The notes under the pieces are model-generated. The model was given only the letters and a program-made list of their open reading frames with translations, had not been told where the DNA came from and made no database searches. From the NCBI GenBank assembly GCA_001579985.1, contig LRSR01003479.1, forward strand, positions 1 to 36,802: a stretch of 36,802 nucleotides of DNA, read 5' to 3'. The stretch is from Hypsibius dujardini (taxonomy: Eukaryota; Tardigrada; Eutardigrada; Parachela; Hypsibiidae). Below, one piece after another: positions 1 to 11,585 of the stretch (positions within the stretch are counted from its first letter, which is position 1; every line of letters begins with the position of its first letter). The position numbers and the translations under genes were made by a program.

Positions 1-824
1 TATGCTAGAATACGGTCAAACAGCATAATTCAGCAATCAATCAACATAAATTGTGGTAACATACGTAGCGCCCTCTATATACCACCTCTGAAGAGTTTTT
101 TATTTTTTAAAAATACAAGTTTTGGAAACGGGGAACTTTTCTCAACGGAGAGAGCAAGAGCACATTTTTACGCATTTTTGAAATGCAGTAGAAGTAAGAG
201 ATTTTGGGTCACAGAGTGGGGGGAGCCCCTTGTAAGCCCCACCTCCCTCGGTACGGCCCTGCACTCAATTGAACGTTCAATCGCATTCACTCTTCTCTGA
301 TTGGCTCATTTCGTACAGCTTAATCGTGGTGTTCGATTGATTGATTGATTGTACAGTTGTGCTTTTCCGTGTATTTGTCCTTACAGTGGTAATTTGGTGA
401 ACGGCACTGAAAAGGCACGGCCTTGGTTGGTTAGTATTTACGGGTAGGGCAGAAAAGTGTCCCTTGAGATCGCGAGCATACGGTAATATATTTTAAATTG
501 CTCAAAAGGCGGCTTTTGATTTTATAAATACAAAACACATTTTATTTTATTTATTTAAAGTCACAAATATCGAATAGGATATTTAAAGGCCTACTTTAAT
601 TTGATCCGTAGATTTACTTGAAATGTGTATTCTACATGCATTTTTATTTTAAATGCTGAAAATTTGGCATTTAAATATAATAAGTTTTTTATTTAATTAA
701 CTTTGCCGGTGTGTTCAGGTTTATTTAGGATTGCATTTAAATAAAAAACCTTTATTTACACAAAACTAGCCGGCACCTCTTTGGTCGCAGACGAACGTAA
801 CTGTAATTTTGCTTTTTCACACAG
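1..824 (+). other. Intron sequence upstream of the first visible CCT3 exon
   Basis: No coding exon was found here, although CCT3 residues before VQHPAAK must be encoded further upstream. The stretch carries one short TTGA run (about 337-352) and, at 536-777, an AT-rich repeat that recurs near 17775-18020. A pyrimidine-rich acceptor ends at 824. Whether an earlier non-coding or divergent exon hides here cannot be told. Confidence 0.6.
536..777 (+). repeat. AT-rich dispersed repeat, copy A
   Basis: An AT-rich block that aligns, with small gaps, to 17775-18020. Shared blocks in the same order include a TTTTATTTTATTT run, then AAATGCT, TTTAAATATAATA, TTAACTTTGCCGG, and a final ACTAGC. No terminal inverted repeats or coding capacity are apparent. 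It lies just before a splice acceptor, like its partner copy. Similarity was judged by eye. Confidence 0.55.
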
Positions 825-3800
825 GTCCAGCATCCGGCTGCCAAATCGATGATTGAGATCAGCCGAACGCAGGACGAGGAGGTCGGTGATGGAACCACCT
901 CGGTCATTGTTCTCGGTAAGCTATTTTGTCAGTTGATTGATTGATGAACGAATTGATTGATTGATTGGTTGGTGAATGAATTGATTGATTGATTGGTGAA
1001 TGGATTGATTGATTGGTAAATGGATTGATTGATTGATAAATGGATTGATTGATTGATTGGTAAATGGATTGATTGATTGATAAATGGATTGATTGATTGA
1101 TTGGTTGGTGAATGGATTGTGATGTTAACCTCCTCTCCCGACATTTCAGCTGGAGAGATGTTGACCGCGGCGGAGCCGTTCCTGCAGCAACAGCTCCACC
1201 CCACCGTGATCATCAGTGCTTTCCGTCAAGCGTTGGAGGATATAATCAACATCGTCAAGGATGACGTCAGTTTGCCGGTCAACGCCGCCAGCAAGGAGGA
1301 AATGCTCAAGATTATCAGCACCTGCCTGGGCACCAAAATGCTCGGCAACTGGTCAGTCCTCCTGCCGCCTTCGGATAAGGAATAGCACCAAACTAGTGTT
1401 TTTTAGATTAGGTTATATAATTATTTAAAATCACACGCTTGGTGAGGTTTTGATTTTTAATTTAGACTTGTTTATTTTTAATTTAATTTGATTTTTAATT
1501 TAATGATAAGTTTTAAGATTGCTTTAAATCGACGGTGATTTTAATTCAGATTTGATTTGAAATACCAGAAAACAACGTTCTCATTTTAAGTTCATTTTAT
1601 ACTTTTAGTTTTAATTTAAAATCAAACTTTGGTCACGTGCTAATTTTTAAATTAAATTAAAATTCATAGTCTTGATTTAAACAACTCGATATCAAACGTC
1701 AAAATCCAAATCAAATCAGAACATCAGATCAGGTCGGGTGTTCATCTGAAATCGCGTTAATTCAATATCGAGACCTCAAGTTCATCACTTTTTTTTTATG
1801 GGCAGTAGATAACCGCGATGTTTGTTCCGTCTCGACAGGGGTAATTTGGCTTGCGAGCTGGCGTACGACGCGGTGAAGACGGTCGCCGTGGAGGAGCACG
1901 GACACCGCGAAGTGGACATTAAGCGGTACGCCAAAATTGAGAAGGTCCCCGGCGGCTCGGTGGATGACTCGCGCGTACTGGACGGTGTGATGATTAACAA
2001 GGATGTCACCCATACGAAAATGAAACGGTAAGATTGGGTCGGGAATTATTGGGGAAGTAGTTGCTATTGCTATTAGTTTTTTCCCCTCTCCTTCAGACGT
2101 GTTGTCAATCCGCGCATCGTTCTTCTGGACTGCAATTTGGAGTATAAGAAGGCCGAAAGCCAGACCAACATTGAAATCTCCAACGAGCAGGACTTTACCC
2201 GGCTACTGCAGCTGGAGGAGGAATACATCAAGCAGATCTGTGACGATATCATCCGCGTGAAGCCAGACGTGGTCTTCACCGAAAAGGGAGTCTCCGATTT
2301 GGCCCAGCATTTCCTCCTCAAGGCCGGCATCACCGCCATCCGCCGGCTGCGCAAGACAGACAACAACCGACTTGCCCGGTAAGAGATGATGCCACGGACG
2401 GAGGAAGAAATCTTCCCATAACTTGCCCGTTGATTGATTGATTGATTGTTGTGTGTGATTTTTTGCCTTGAAAGTTTTTTAAACTGGTTCGACTGATCTG
2501 ACTTGTTTCTTAAACCTTCTAGGGCTTGCGGTGCACGAATTGTCAATCGCACGGATGAGTTGCGGGAGGAAGATGTCGGCACGGAGGCGGCTCTGTTCAA
2601 CATTGAAAAGATAGGCGACGAGTACTGGACGTATGTGACCGGCTGCAAGAACCCTAAGGCCTGCACGATCTTGCTGCGCGGCGGAAGTAAGGATCTGCTG
2701 AATGAGGTGGAGCGCAATTTGCACGACGCCATGAATGTGGCGCGGAATGTCATTCTGGAGCCGCGGATTGTGGCCGGCGGCGGCGCCGTGGAGATGGCCA
2801 TTTGTCAGGTAGCTCTTGTTGAATAGTTGACTGTTGAGCAGGTCTTTAAGTGACATGTGTGTGTTTTTAACCTGTTTTAGCTGATTTCAAAGAAGGCGGA
2901 GTCATTGACTGGCATCCGGAAGGGTCCGTATGCCGCCGTCGGTCGGGCCTTGGAAGTGATTCCGCGCACGTTGGCGCAGAACTGCGGCGCCAACCCTATC
3001 CGCACTTTAACTGCTCTTCGCGTAAGTTTGTTGTCTAGGTTTTAGAATTTTTCTGTCTGCCTGCCTGTCTGTTTTACCTGTCTGCCTCGTTTACAGCCTC
3101 AGCATTTGTTCGTTTGTTGTTCCTTTTGTCTCTTCCACTCTCTTCCACATTTCCTTTGTCTCTGTTTGCTTACCAGTCTACTTTCTCTTTCACTGTGTTT
3201 GCTTTTGTTCGTTTGTCTGTCTGCCTCTTTCGCTGACTGCCTCTGTTACTTTCAGTGTGTCTGACTCTGTTTGTAACTAGTCTATCTGCTGTCTCTGTTT
3301 TTACTTCTTTCACTGTTAATGGGCCTCAGTGAGTTTGTCCGTCTTGTCTGCTTAGTTCACTGTCTCTGCCGCTATCAGTTTGTCTGACTGCCTGTGTTAT
3401 ATCGCCTGTCTGGCTTTTTCCCTTTGGCTATCCGCCTCTCGCCTCCATCAGTGAACCTGCCTCGTTCATAGTGTCTGTCTGCCTTTTCACGCTTGTTTCT
3501 AGCTAAAGGTTTTAATTCTTCTTTTTTGCAGGCAAAGCATGCAGCTTCCGGTAATGCCTCGTGGGGAATCGACGGTATCAGCGGTGATCTGGTGGACATG
3601 AAGGAGTACGGAGTCTGGGAGCCGGCTGCGGTTAAAGTTCAGATTTACAAGACAGCTGTTGAGGTAATGAAATGTTCTTTTAATCTCTGGATCAAGATTT
3701 TCCTCAACTGTGATTGTGGTTTTTTCTTCCTCTCAAGACTGCGATTCTCCTCCTGCGAATTGATGACATTGTTTCCGGCAGCAAAAAGATGTCAGACGCG

Positions 3801-3857
3801 GACAAACCGAAGCAGCAGGCCCAGGGACCAAGCGAGGAGTCCATGAAGGACGACTAA
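825..3857 (+). CDS. CCT3: CCT3: T-complex protein 1 subunit gamma (5' partial)
   Basis: Gamma subunit of the cytosolic TRiC/CCT chaperonin, the ATP-driven double ring that folds actin, tubulin and other proteins. Eight exons are visible: 825-915, 1150-1351, 1839-2027, 2097-2378, 2523-2808, 2881-3021, 3532-3663 and 3738-3857, with GT-AG borders and consistent phases. They encode 480 residues ending at TAA 3855-3857. The first visible exon starts VQHPAAKSM and holds the chaperonin nucleotide-binding motif EEVGDGTTS. Later marks include [23 protein letters not shown] (gamma-type), [10 protein letters not shown] and [12 protein letters not shown]. The family is about 545 residues, so roughly 65-70 N-terminal residues lie in exons before the window. 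The similarity runs end to end without frameshifts. The identification is certain; the exon borders are very likely. Confidence 0.97.
931..1120 (+). repeat. TTGA/GATT microsatellite in CCT3 intron
   Basis: Runs of TTGATTGATTGA are interrupted by TGGTAAATGGA or TGGTGAATGGA, giving a loose higher-order unit of about 24-32 bp. It occupies most of the intron between the first two visible exons. Reading frames across it (NQSINQSI on the other strand) are repeat translations, not genes. Confidence 0.9.
1352..1838 (+). other. AT-rich CCT3 intron
   Basis: This 487-bp intron is dominated by degenerate TTTTAATTTAATTT tracts on both strands, with donor GTCAGT and acceptor CGACAG. No gene or defined element was seen in it. 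Confidence 0.6.
2430..2449 (+). repeat. Short TTGA microsatellite in CCT3 intron
   Basis: Four to five tandem TTGA units lie in the 144-bp intron between exons 2097-2378 and 2523-2808, on the sense strand of the gene. Confidence 0.85.
3022..3531 (+). other. Pyrimidine-rich CCT3 intron
   Basis: A 510-bp intron made largely of imperfect TCTGTCTGCC-like units on the sense strand, without clean tandem register. It looks like a decayed GTCT microsatellite. No coding or RNA feature was seen. Confidence 0.6.
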
Positions 3858-4008
3858 TACTTGCGAAGGTTTTTTATTCATCTCGCGTGTCAGTTGGCGT
3901 CGAGTTCTTCTTCTCTCGGTAGTCGGTTGAGGTCCCATTTCTTTTTGTATACGTCTACGCTGACATGTTTCAGATTCCTACTACTCTCTTAGTTGATATT
4001 TCAGCCGC

Positions 4009-4014
4009 ATTAAA
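4009..4014 (+). promoter_or_regulatory. Candidate poly(A) signal of CCT3 (ATTAAA)
   Basis: ATTAAA lies about 150 nt after the CCT3 stop codon. It is the common variant of AATAAA and the only good candidate before the MITE that starts about 10 bp further on. Confidence 0.55.
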
Positions 4015-4022
4015 AATATTAT

Positions 4023-4172
4023 TACTGTATTTTCGCGTTAGACAGGGACAGTCGTAGTGGAGTGGAACGTGTGCACGGCTTGCGTGCACCGTACACACAG
4101 CACAAGCGCCGCCTGGCCGATTAAACGTTCCACAGCTCGTACGCTGTCCCTGTCCAACGCGAAAATACAGTA
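4023..4172. mobile_element. MITE with long terminal inverted repeats and TA flanks
   Basis: The sequence starts TACTGTATTTTCGCGTTAG and ends with the near-exact reverse complement, CGCGAAAATACAGTA. The inverted repeats extend inwards, with mismatches, for about 50 bp per arm. Excluding the flanking TA dinucleotides (4023-4024 and 4171-4172), the element is 146 bp, too short to code. TA duplication and palindromic structure fit a non-autonomous Tc1/mariner-type element. It lies between CCT3 and the 3' end of GUCY1B1. Confidence 0.75.
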
Positions 4173-4519
4173 CCTATTTGAGTAGGAAGGGGCGGAATTT
4201 ATAATTGTGTTTAGGCTTCTGTCTAATCGCAATGTCATGTTCAACAAATCAGCCTTCTTGACAAGTGAGTAGGTTAATTAGTTCGTAGAGGAAAAACGGG
4301 TTGATCACCACATAAATGAAGGATTTTCTTTCTTTCAATGCGGTGAAAAATAATGGCAACCGCAGAATCACCCAGAGATCGGCTGGAAGGCAAGTTGAAT
4401 CGACGGAATGCATGTGGTGTAAATAACACCAAAGTTCCGTCAGCAGGAAAGAAAACATTTAGTGTTGTGGAAGAATTCGGTCGACCGGCGACGAGGCATT
4501 ACTCGAAGCGAGGAAAGAA
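4173..4519. other. Tail-to-tail spacer, CCT3 / GUCY1B1
   Basis: Contains the presumed 3' UTR of GUCY1B1 on the - strand. I saw no clear AATAAA or ATTAAA on the - strand and no coding exon. Confidence 0.5.
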
Positions 4520-6151
4520 TTAAACAATCTCACAAACTCTTGAAAAGGTTTTGGGCATGGGTTCGGCTTTGCGTTCCAACAGCCATATCTTCACCGGCTG
4601 ATTGACATTCTTCATGATGACCTCACCGTAGCTCTCGAAGGAGAACGTCCGATCCTGGTTGTATCCCGTTTGTAACAATCTGCAATAGTACACGCGGTAG
4701 TCAGTGTTCGATGTCCCGGACATCGAGGAGTAATTGCTGTATAGTCAAACGGAGTAAAAAATAGCTCGGAGCTGAGACATATGCCTGGATCTGCCCTCTT
4801 AAGCATACCGCATCCTGCCTGTCATTCCACACCGAAATGTACCATTTAGCGTCAGAACTAAATTTCCAGGGTCTGTCTGTCTGTCTTATACATGTATCAT
4901 GTATCAGCCTACCTGAGTGCCTGGCTGTCGGTCTGTCGGTCTGTGTAACTGTCTGCCTCTCTATCTGCTTGCCTATGCGTCGGTCTGTCTGCCACTCTGT
5001 TTGTTTGTATGTTTGTCTGTCTGTCTGAAAGAATGAATGATTGTCTCTTCATCGTAAACTTTCTACGCTTCTGGGACATCCTTTGTTGACGCATGCCGCG
5101 GTTATGCTCTAGTCAGAATAAGAGAAAATAGCCAGGAGCACACGCATGCTTGCACCAGTCTTCTTCGCGAGCATGCAGCCTGCCATCATCAGACACCGCA
5201 GTACACGCGGACCCAAATATTACGAGTAACGTTTACTCGAGATCTCCACCTCCTCCTCATCATAGCGCGTTCGAAATTCGAGGGAAACCATACTTATAGG
5301 CACTCTGTGCGAGGTTGATGCGACCTTTTTTTCCGTGCTTTAGGGTCCTTGATGCCAAATTGACTGAGTCACCTGAAACGATAACGACGAGACTTTTTCA
5401 GTGTGTGTGTTACTTCCCCTTCCCAATCAAATTAGGCGGGCATTGCTCGCGGTGGTGTGGTGGAGTAACTCACCAAACAGGCAGTAGCGTGGCATTCGTT
5501 GACCGATCACTCCCGCCACGACCTCGCCGGAGTTGATCCCGATAGTCAGCTGACAGACAAGTTTATTTTCGGATGTTCAAAACCGTAAATAAAACTATAG
5601 TTTTGACTTAGACCTTGAGATATCTAAGGTCCTAATCGTCAAACGTACTTTCACTGCACTTCCAGACATGCCAATGTCGTCCAGACTGTCCATCATGTCC
5701 AGCGCCAGGCGTGCAGCTCGTTTAGCGTGAAAAAGCGTGGGCTCTGGTGCACCACTGACGCAGAGATAGTTGTCATGGATCGTCTCAATCTTTGGGACAG
5801 CATGAAATAATTGACAACTGTTTTGTGAAGAAAATAAGTTGTTGAGTAGTACCTTGTATATTTCCGGGTTGCGCGTGGGGTCCAGCAGGCTGTCCAACGC
5901 CTTATAGACCTTATTCAGAAGATTGACGATTTCTAGACCGGCGTGCGTAGCGTCACAGTGCTGGGTGAATTTGTCGAAGTTGACGATACCGCTGAAGAGA
6001 ATCGTTACCGACTCAAACCGTTGAGGAGGAACGATTTTTCCGAGTTTCAGCTCTTTCGCCACCGGCCGAGGAAGAATATTGAACAAAAGTCTGAAAAGAT
6101 AAATGGATCACCTCGACCGTCGGATAGCCGTACATCTGCCAGTTTGCCTAT

Positions 6152-6190
<39 letters not shown>

Positions 6191-9100
6191 CCTAGCTGTC
6201 TGGTTGTCAGCCTATATGCCTGCCTGTCAGTTTGTCTGTCTGTCGTTACCGGTCAGTCTTGGCTTTTTCACGGCTTAATTCTTTTGAAGCTCTTTGCATT
6301 GCACTGGTCAGATCTTCGAGCTTCTTGAGCAGAACGCGTTCTTCCTCAAACGTTTCCGCGGCTAGTATAAAATCCCTTTTGGCGTCATGTAAGGAGAGAT
6401 CCGCAATTTGGAAGCCCTTCATATGCAGATCGGAGAGGTCTACGACGTACGGTGACCCGATGTAAAGCATCAAATCGTTGTCCAGCAGGTAAATCATTTG
6501 ACCATTCAAGCGGAAAGATAGTCCAGCTGTTGGCGTGATAGTCACGAGAAATACAGAATTCATATGCTCCTACAGGTCAAAAGGTGCTGGATTTTTTGGA
6601 TGTGGAGAAAGAATACCGCAATCAAGCAAGTATAGATTTCAGTACGTAGTATGTATGTAAGTAGGCACTAAACAGGCATGGCAGCAGGCAAGCAGACAAG
6701 GAGACAGACAAGAAGAGAGACAGATAGCAAGACAGTAGCCAAACACTAAAACAGACAAGCAAACAGGCAGTCAGACAGACAGACAGACAGACAAACACAC
6801 TGATAAACAGACAGACAAACAGACAGAAAATCAGACATACACAACTCGAGGTAGTCGGAGACAAGCAGACAAGCAGATAGACACATAGGTAGACATACAG
6901 ATGGACAGACAGATAGACTGACAGTCAGACAGACAGACTGACTGACTGGCTGAACAACAAACATAGTATCGTCTTACCTGTATTGCTTCGAAATTGAGCA
7001 GGATATTGGGACGGACAATGCGAGCCACCTGGTTCAGTTGGATATCTTTATTTAGAAGGTGAGGCACTTTTCGCAATAGTCCAAGGCCACATTGTTGGAC
7101 ACGGAGATCGCGATCAAAAATAATGTGGAACGGAAGAACGTGAGTGAACGTCATCGGATTGATCATGCGAGGTTGCTTAGCCGGACACAGGCATTCGAAC
7201 ACCATATCATCCTCGTCGACATCCCCATGGAGCGTGTCATCGATATTTAATGTCTTAATCAACAGCTTACCTACAACAGTTTCATGCAATATGATATATT
7301 AGAAATCTCAACCAATCAAATCACAATCACGTAGCGGGACTTCTTACAGTAACCCTTGTCGGCCCGCTTCTGTATGACAGTCACTTCGACCGATATACCG
7401 AACAGCTCCTTGATGGTGCGCCGGATCAGGCCGACAGCTATCGGCTCGAGGTTCGCCCGCTTGGAAAAGTAATACAAGGTCAAGTCGCCGTTGGGAAGCT
7501 TTTCACATGTGTACAGCGGCGGCATCAATGGCGGGTAGACACCTTGAGTCCGTGTGAAAAATAAAAATACTAATAAAACTAACAACATTTTGTTTGAATT
7601 AATTGACGGATTGTGAAACAATTTAATTTGATATAAATTTATTTATGAATTAACTTAATATATAAATACAGTATTAAGTAAACATATACATACCAAATGT
7701 TATATTATAAATATTATATTAAATACTATAATATAGATATTTTATTACAATGTATTCATGATATATCATAATTATTACATAAAAGTATTATATTTCATAT
7801 ATGGACTGAAATACCCACGTGCAAGAGCCAGATGCATTGTGTCCTGCAATTAAAAAGAAGCCTTAATTAAGCACCAGTGCGGGTAGAAGACTGCACGGTC
7901 ACTGTCGCGGGTAGATGTTATCAGTGCCCGCACTGACCAGGGCGTGGTCAGTGGTCACTCTCTTTGTGTGTGTGTGTGTGTGTGTGTCTTATATCTCTTT
8001 CTCTCTCTCTCTCTCTTTCTCTCTGTATGCTCTTCTCGATCTTTACGAGTTTGCCTTGCATTCGAGGTTGGATTGTCTGCAACTTCGAGAACGAAGATCA
8101 GTCTCGAAAGTTGTAGCGTGAGTGTGCTACATTGCTCTCTGCCGTTTCCATATTAAAATCCGCATGTAAAAGTCCCCTGTAAATCCCTTATTCCGACCGT
8201 CATTCGTCCCACTGTACGATCATTCGTCATCATTTGTTGGGAGAAGTTGCTTAGTTGGTGGGGATGGAGGGGAACGTAACGCACCAGGTTCATGAGGAAG
8301 TCCGCGGGGTTCTTCCCGAGCACTCGTAGTAGATTGAAGTATCCGAACTCCACGGAGTATTCGTAAAAGTATTCCCCATAGAGCTCCAAGATTTGCTCCA
8401 TCTTTAGGCCTAAAAGATCCACAATGAAGCAATGTAGAGATTATCCGTTACAAAACAGAGCGATCACGCTGAGAATCATACTACAAAACATTTTAGTTAA
8501 GTGTTATGGATAACTGGCCTCGAGAACCCGTAAGTTGTTTGAAAAACCTTTTCCCTTAATTCACTACACACAAATTACACCTTCACAGACAAAGTAAATT
8601 TAAATTAACTCGTTAACGCCCCCGTCTCATCCAATGACGACACGGCGACCTCCGAATTTCACGACGACCTCCGACTTTCACGGCGACCTCCGAACTTCAC
8701 GGCGACCTCCGAATTACACGGCGACCTCCGAATTTCACGGCGACCTCCGAATTTCACGGCGACCTCCGACTTTCACGGCGACCTCCGAATTTCACGGCGA
8801 CCTCCGAATTTCACGCGACCGATCACGCGACCTTCCGAATTTTACGCGGACAGTTTCATTTACTTCCAAACTCAACTGATTTTGAAAGTTGTTGTGTTGG
8901 CTGAAATTCAGAGATTCTTTTTTTTATCGTTTGTTGCTTGACCGACGTCCGGCAGAAATTTGTTAAGCTTAACCATTTTTTGTATTTTTGGAGCGAAATA
9001 AGTCTCCGAAGGCTGTGAGCAGGATAATATTTCTAAAAATACGTATTTTTTGCGTTTCTTGAGTTGATCATCTATTGATCATTGCCAAGACTAATTATCT

Positions 9101-10786
9101 GAGTCGTATTGCTGACCGGCACGTGACCATTGGTCAAAGAATATGTCCGAATTTTTGTAACAAATGAAAAAAGACTTTTACTGAAACTTATGAATTAATT
9201 GATTGATTTTTTTTACTTAATGTGGTGCGGATCAAGGCAGAAGCAGTTTTCATCGGCGGATTTTGTCTCAGTAAACAGTGGTCAGCTAAAAAAATTCAAA
9301 CTTCCAAAGTCGTCCAAACCACTGAAATTGAACCAGCACTATACCTAACTGCCACAGGTAGATACTATTCAATCGTACGGTAGGTACGTGGTTTTTCGAT
9401 TGGACCATATTAAAATTATATTTTATAAAATGATAAAATTGTATTTTTAAATTTTTGTAAAATTATTGTACTGTAAATTAGTATACATTTTTTTATATTG
9501 TATTGGATTTAACCCGTAGCAAGCAGACTCTCTTGTGAATACGATTATTTCCTACACAAAAAGGCTAAATATTGACACGAACTTAACCTTTTCATGTAGA
9601 AATAACATTTACGTAATATAATTAGTCTTTTATGTCCTGGCGCTGCAAATGAAATATTTAATTAATTTGTAATTAACTCGATATGATGGTGCAGTAAATT
9701 CGTGCTACTCTGTAGGTGTTTTCAACGCTCAACTCAAACCAATAGTGGCAGTAGATATATTCCACGTGTGGTCCCTTCAACCGCTCAACGTCCCCGCTGG
9801 ACGATCTCGGAAATTAGCGGTAATCACTCAAAGGGAAGGCAAGAAATTACGCTGCCTGTAAGCCGGTTTTTTTCCGGGCTTTGTGAAATGTCACGCCAAA
9901 CCGAACAATTACCCTTTCACTCTCTATAGCTCTCCCTTACCCGCCCTTTAGCAATTAAACAGATTATTCAGACAGAGGCCAAACACTCCCTCACGTCCAA
10001 TAAAGCCGCAACGGTTTTTTTCCCATGCACGTTGACAAATAGCCGCGGCTTCCAGTGAAAATGTTATTATGCAGCAAGCGTAAATTTCTGCTCAGTGAAT
10101 GAAAGACTCATAGGAAATTTCCAGTCTTGCATCACTAAAATTGCCGCTTATCCTGTTTAGCCCATCCACGCGGGTAATGCGGGATAAATAACAGTACGGT
10201 ACAAATACTCTTGTGTATTCCCATCATTCAGTATATGGCATTGATGGTTAACGGTCCCGACATCAATCCCACGACGCCCTGATAAAGTATATAGTCATTC
10301 AAAGGAATTAACGGCAATTGCCCAGTACTTCCGCGTCTCTTTTCCTTCAAATTGTTTACGCGCGACTGACGACGATTCGGTCCTTTCGACTGCAACCTCC
10401 CAAAAAGACGTACGAGGAGTGAGTCTTAAGTCAGAAGCAAAACATACAACCGTCGGCTCGATTTGGGCATATATCGTCGCGTCGTCGCGGGCAAAATGAA
10501 TCACCACTTGTGGCGACCTGACGGGAGGTCTTCGAATAGCCTATAGTCAGACAGATCCCGGGAAATATGCGGGCGTGTACAAGGGGCAGAAAAAAGCCTC
10601 ACCCGGATGTATTAGCGAGATGCTGGCATGAAGGCCTATAGGGACGACTTATTAGGCAGACAGGCTGGTAAATTATATGGTGACTGACAGGAACTGCTGG
10701 GTGCACCAGTTAAGTTCAGACAGACAAACAGGCAGGCAGGCAGACAGACAAACAGACAGACAGACAAACAGGCAGACAGACAGACT

Positions 10787-10827
<41 letters not shown>

Positions 10828-11307
10828 CCCGCACTTAATTAGCGATTTTCTGAACGCTAAAAGCTCCGCAACTAATCAAAGTCAACTAATCTGAGCCAAC
10901 TCGTGATAGGTTATGTGATACTTCATGTATCCTTACCGGTTAACTTGGTGGCGGCCACGACTAATTTGTAGGTACTTTCATCGGAGTAGAATTCCGTGAC
11001 CAGAAACTCTCCGTTTAGTCGGATGCCGGCTTCCTCCCTGTGAGAGAAGCGGTCAACGTTTAATTACAGCGACAAGATGCAAAGTTATTAGTGTACCGCA
11101 CAGTACTGGAAAATAATGGCAGAGGGTAACCTCTATGAAACTTACTTCAGCTTGTCCCAAAACTCCTCACCGAACTTTTGGATCACCATTAGTTCAAGTG
11201 CTCGATTAATTATACCATGCTGCGAAGAGGATAAAAACCAATAATGTCACACTAAAATTGAAATGAATGAGACTTATTAAATAAGAAAATGAAATCCCAC
11301 TGACCAT
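4520..11307 (-). CDS. GUCY1B1: Soluble guanylate cyclase beta subunit
   Basis: Haem-binding subunit of the heterodimeric cytosolic NO receptor that makes cGMP from GTP. Coding exons on the - strand: 11305-11307 (ATG only), 11146-11219, 10937-11037, 8218-8409, 7331-7542, 6978-7265, 6250-6569, 5853-6090, 5649-5789, 5474-5549, 5294-5372 and 4520-4679; 627 residues against about 619 in vertebrate beta-1. Domains: H-NOX (1 to about 195), with the likely proximal haem ligand His108 in PLHPHQL and the Y-x-S-x-R haem-propionate motif at Tyr148/Ser150/Arg152; H-NOX-associated PAS-like region (about 220-380, [10 protein letters not shown]); coiled-coil helix; cyclase (about 400-620). The beta-type FSGIV, Glu478 (KIETI) and Cys546 (PRYCLFG) are kept; the last two are the expected GTP-base contacts. 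The donor at 8217 is the least certain junction and implies an H-NOX loop about 10 residues longer than usual. Confidence 0.95.
4680..5293 (-). other. Last GUCY1B1 intron with TCTG repeat
   Basis: The 614-bp intron before the final exon holds an irregular TCTG/GTCT tract at about 4869-5028 (on the + strand, so antisense to this gene). No other feature was recognised. Confidence 0.6.
6151..6245 (+). repeat. GTCT microsatellite in GUCY1B1 intron
   Basis: Tandem TCTG units, clean at the left end and degenerate to the right, lie in the 159-bp intron between exons 6250-6569 and 5853-6090 and occupy most of it. Confidence 0.9.
6655..6955 (+). repeat. GACA-rich microsatellite in GUCY1B1 intron
   Basis: About 300 bp of CAGACAGACA units with many substitutions, equal to TGTC on the sense strand of the gene. 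It fills most of the 408-bp intron 6570-6977. Long cysteine/serine/valine frames read from it are artefacts. Confidence 0.85.
7543..8217 (-). other. GUCY1B1 intron with AT-rich block and dinucleotide repeats
   Basis: Positions 7615-7805 are almost pure A/T. Positions 7965-7988 are a GT run and 7996-8025 a CT run. The left acceptor is CTCAAG with a T-rich tract before it on the - strand. No nested gene was seen. Confidence 0.6.
8641..8850 (+). repeat. 19-bp minisatellite in GUCY1B1 intron
   Basis: About nine to ten head-to-tail copies of a 19-bp unit, consensus CGGCGACCTCCGAATTTCA. Copies differ at one or two positions (AATTTC, ACTTTC, AACTTC, AATTAC) and decay at the right end. Nineteen is not a multiple of three, so the open frame seen across it is periodic by chance. 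There are no spacers, so it is not CRISPR-like. Confidence 0.9.
10716..10826 (+). repeat. GACA microsatellite in GUCY1B1 intron
   Basis: Tandem CAGACAGACA with scattered AGGC and AAAC units, ending in a clean run at about 10790-10825. It lies 110 bp from the exon at 10937-11037 and is TGTC on the sense strand. Confidence 0.9.
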
Positions 11308-11545
11308 AATTAGACGTGAAGTTTGCCTTGGTAGCGAAACGCGTTCACTCTTTTATGGACGGGAGCAAGATCCAAAAGTGACAGCGACTGCGCAGTTTCT
11401 TTAATGAATACAAACAGTTGCACTTTTAAATGATATATCCTGGAAGACAAACAGACAGGCAGGCAGACAGGTAAACAGAAAGACAGACAGGCAGACAGGC
11501 AGGCAGACAGACAAACAGACAGGCAGGCAGGCAGACAGACAGACA

Positions 11546-11585
<40 letters not shown>

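Larger units (their letters stand above)
8410..10936 (-). other. Large GUCY1B1 intron (2.5 kb)
   Basis: The longest intron of the gene separates H-NOX exons 10937-11037 and 8218-8409. It holds the 19-bp minisatellite (8641-8850), an AT-rich part (about 9400-9690) and a GACA tract (10716-10826). Between about 9700 and 10700 it is ordinary unique sequence with short open frames only; none shows a domain or splice context. Confidence 0.6.

Noticed and set aside
929-1213. 94-codon - strand frame rich in NQSI repeats
   Set aside because: It is the translation of the TTGA microsatellite plus antisense of a CCT3 exon.
4837-5094. Cys/Ser/Val-rich frames on both strands
   Set aside because: Translation of a GTCT microsatellite; the same holds for frames at 6622-6964, 10636-10827, 11310-11598 and 31891-32121.
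8634-8879. 81-codon frame with a repeated [16 protein letters not shown]-like motif; also considered as CRISPR
   Set aside because: The 19-bp unit read three times gives a 57-nt period by arithmetic. Units abut without spacers, so it is a minisatellite in an intron, in a eukaryote.
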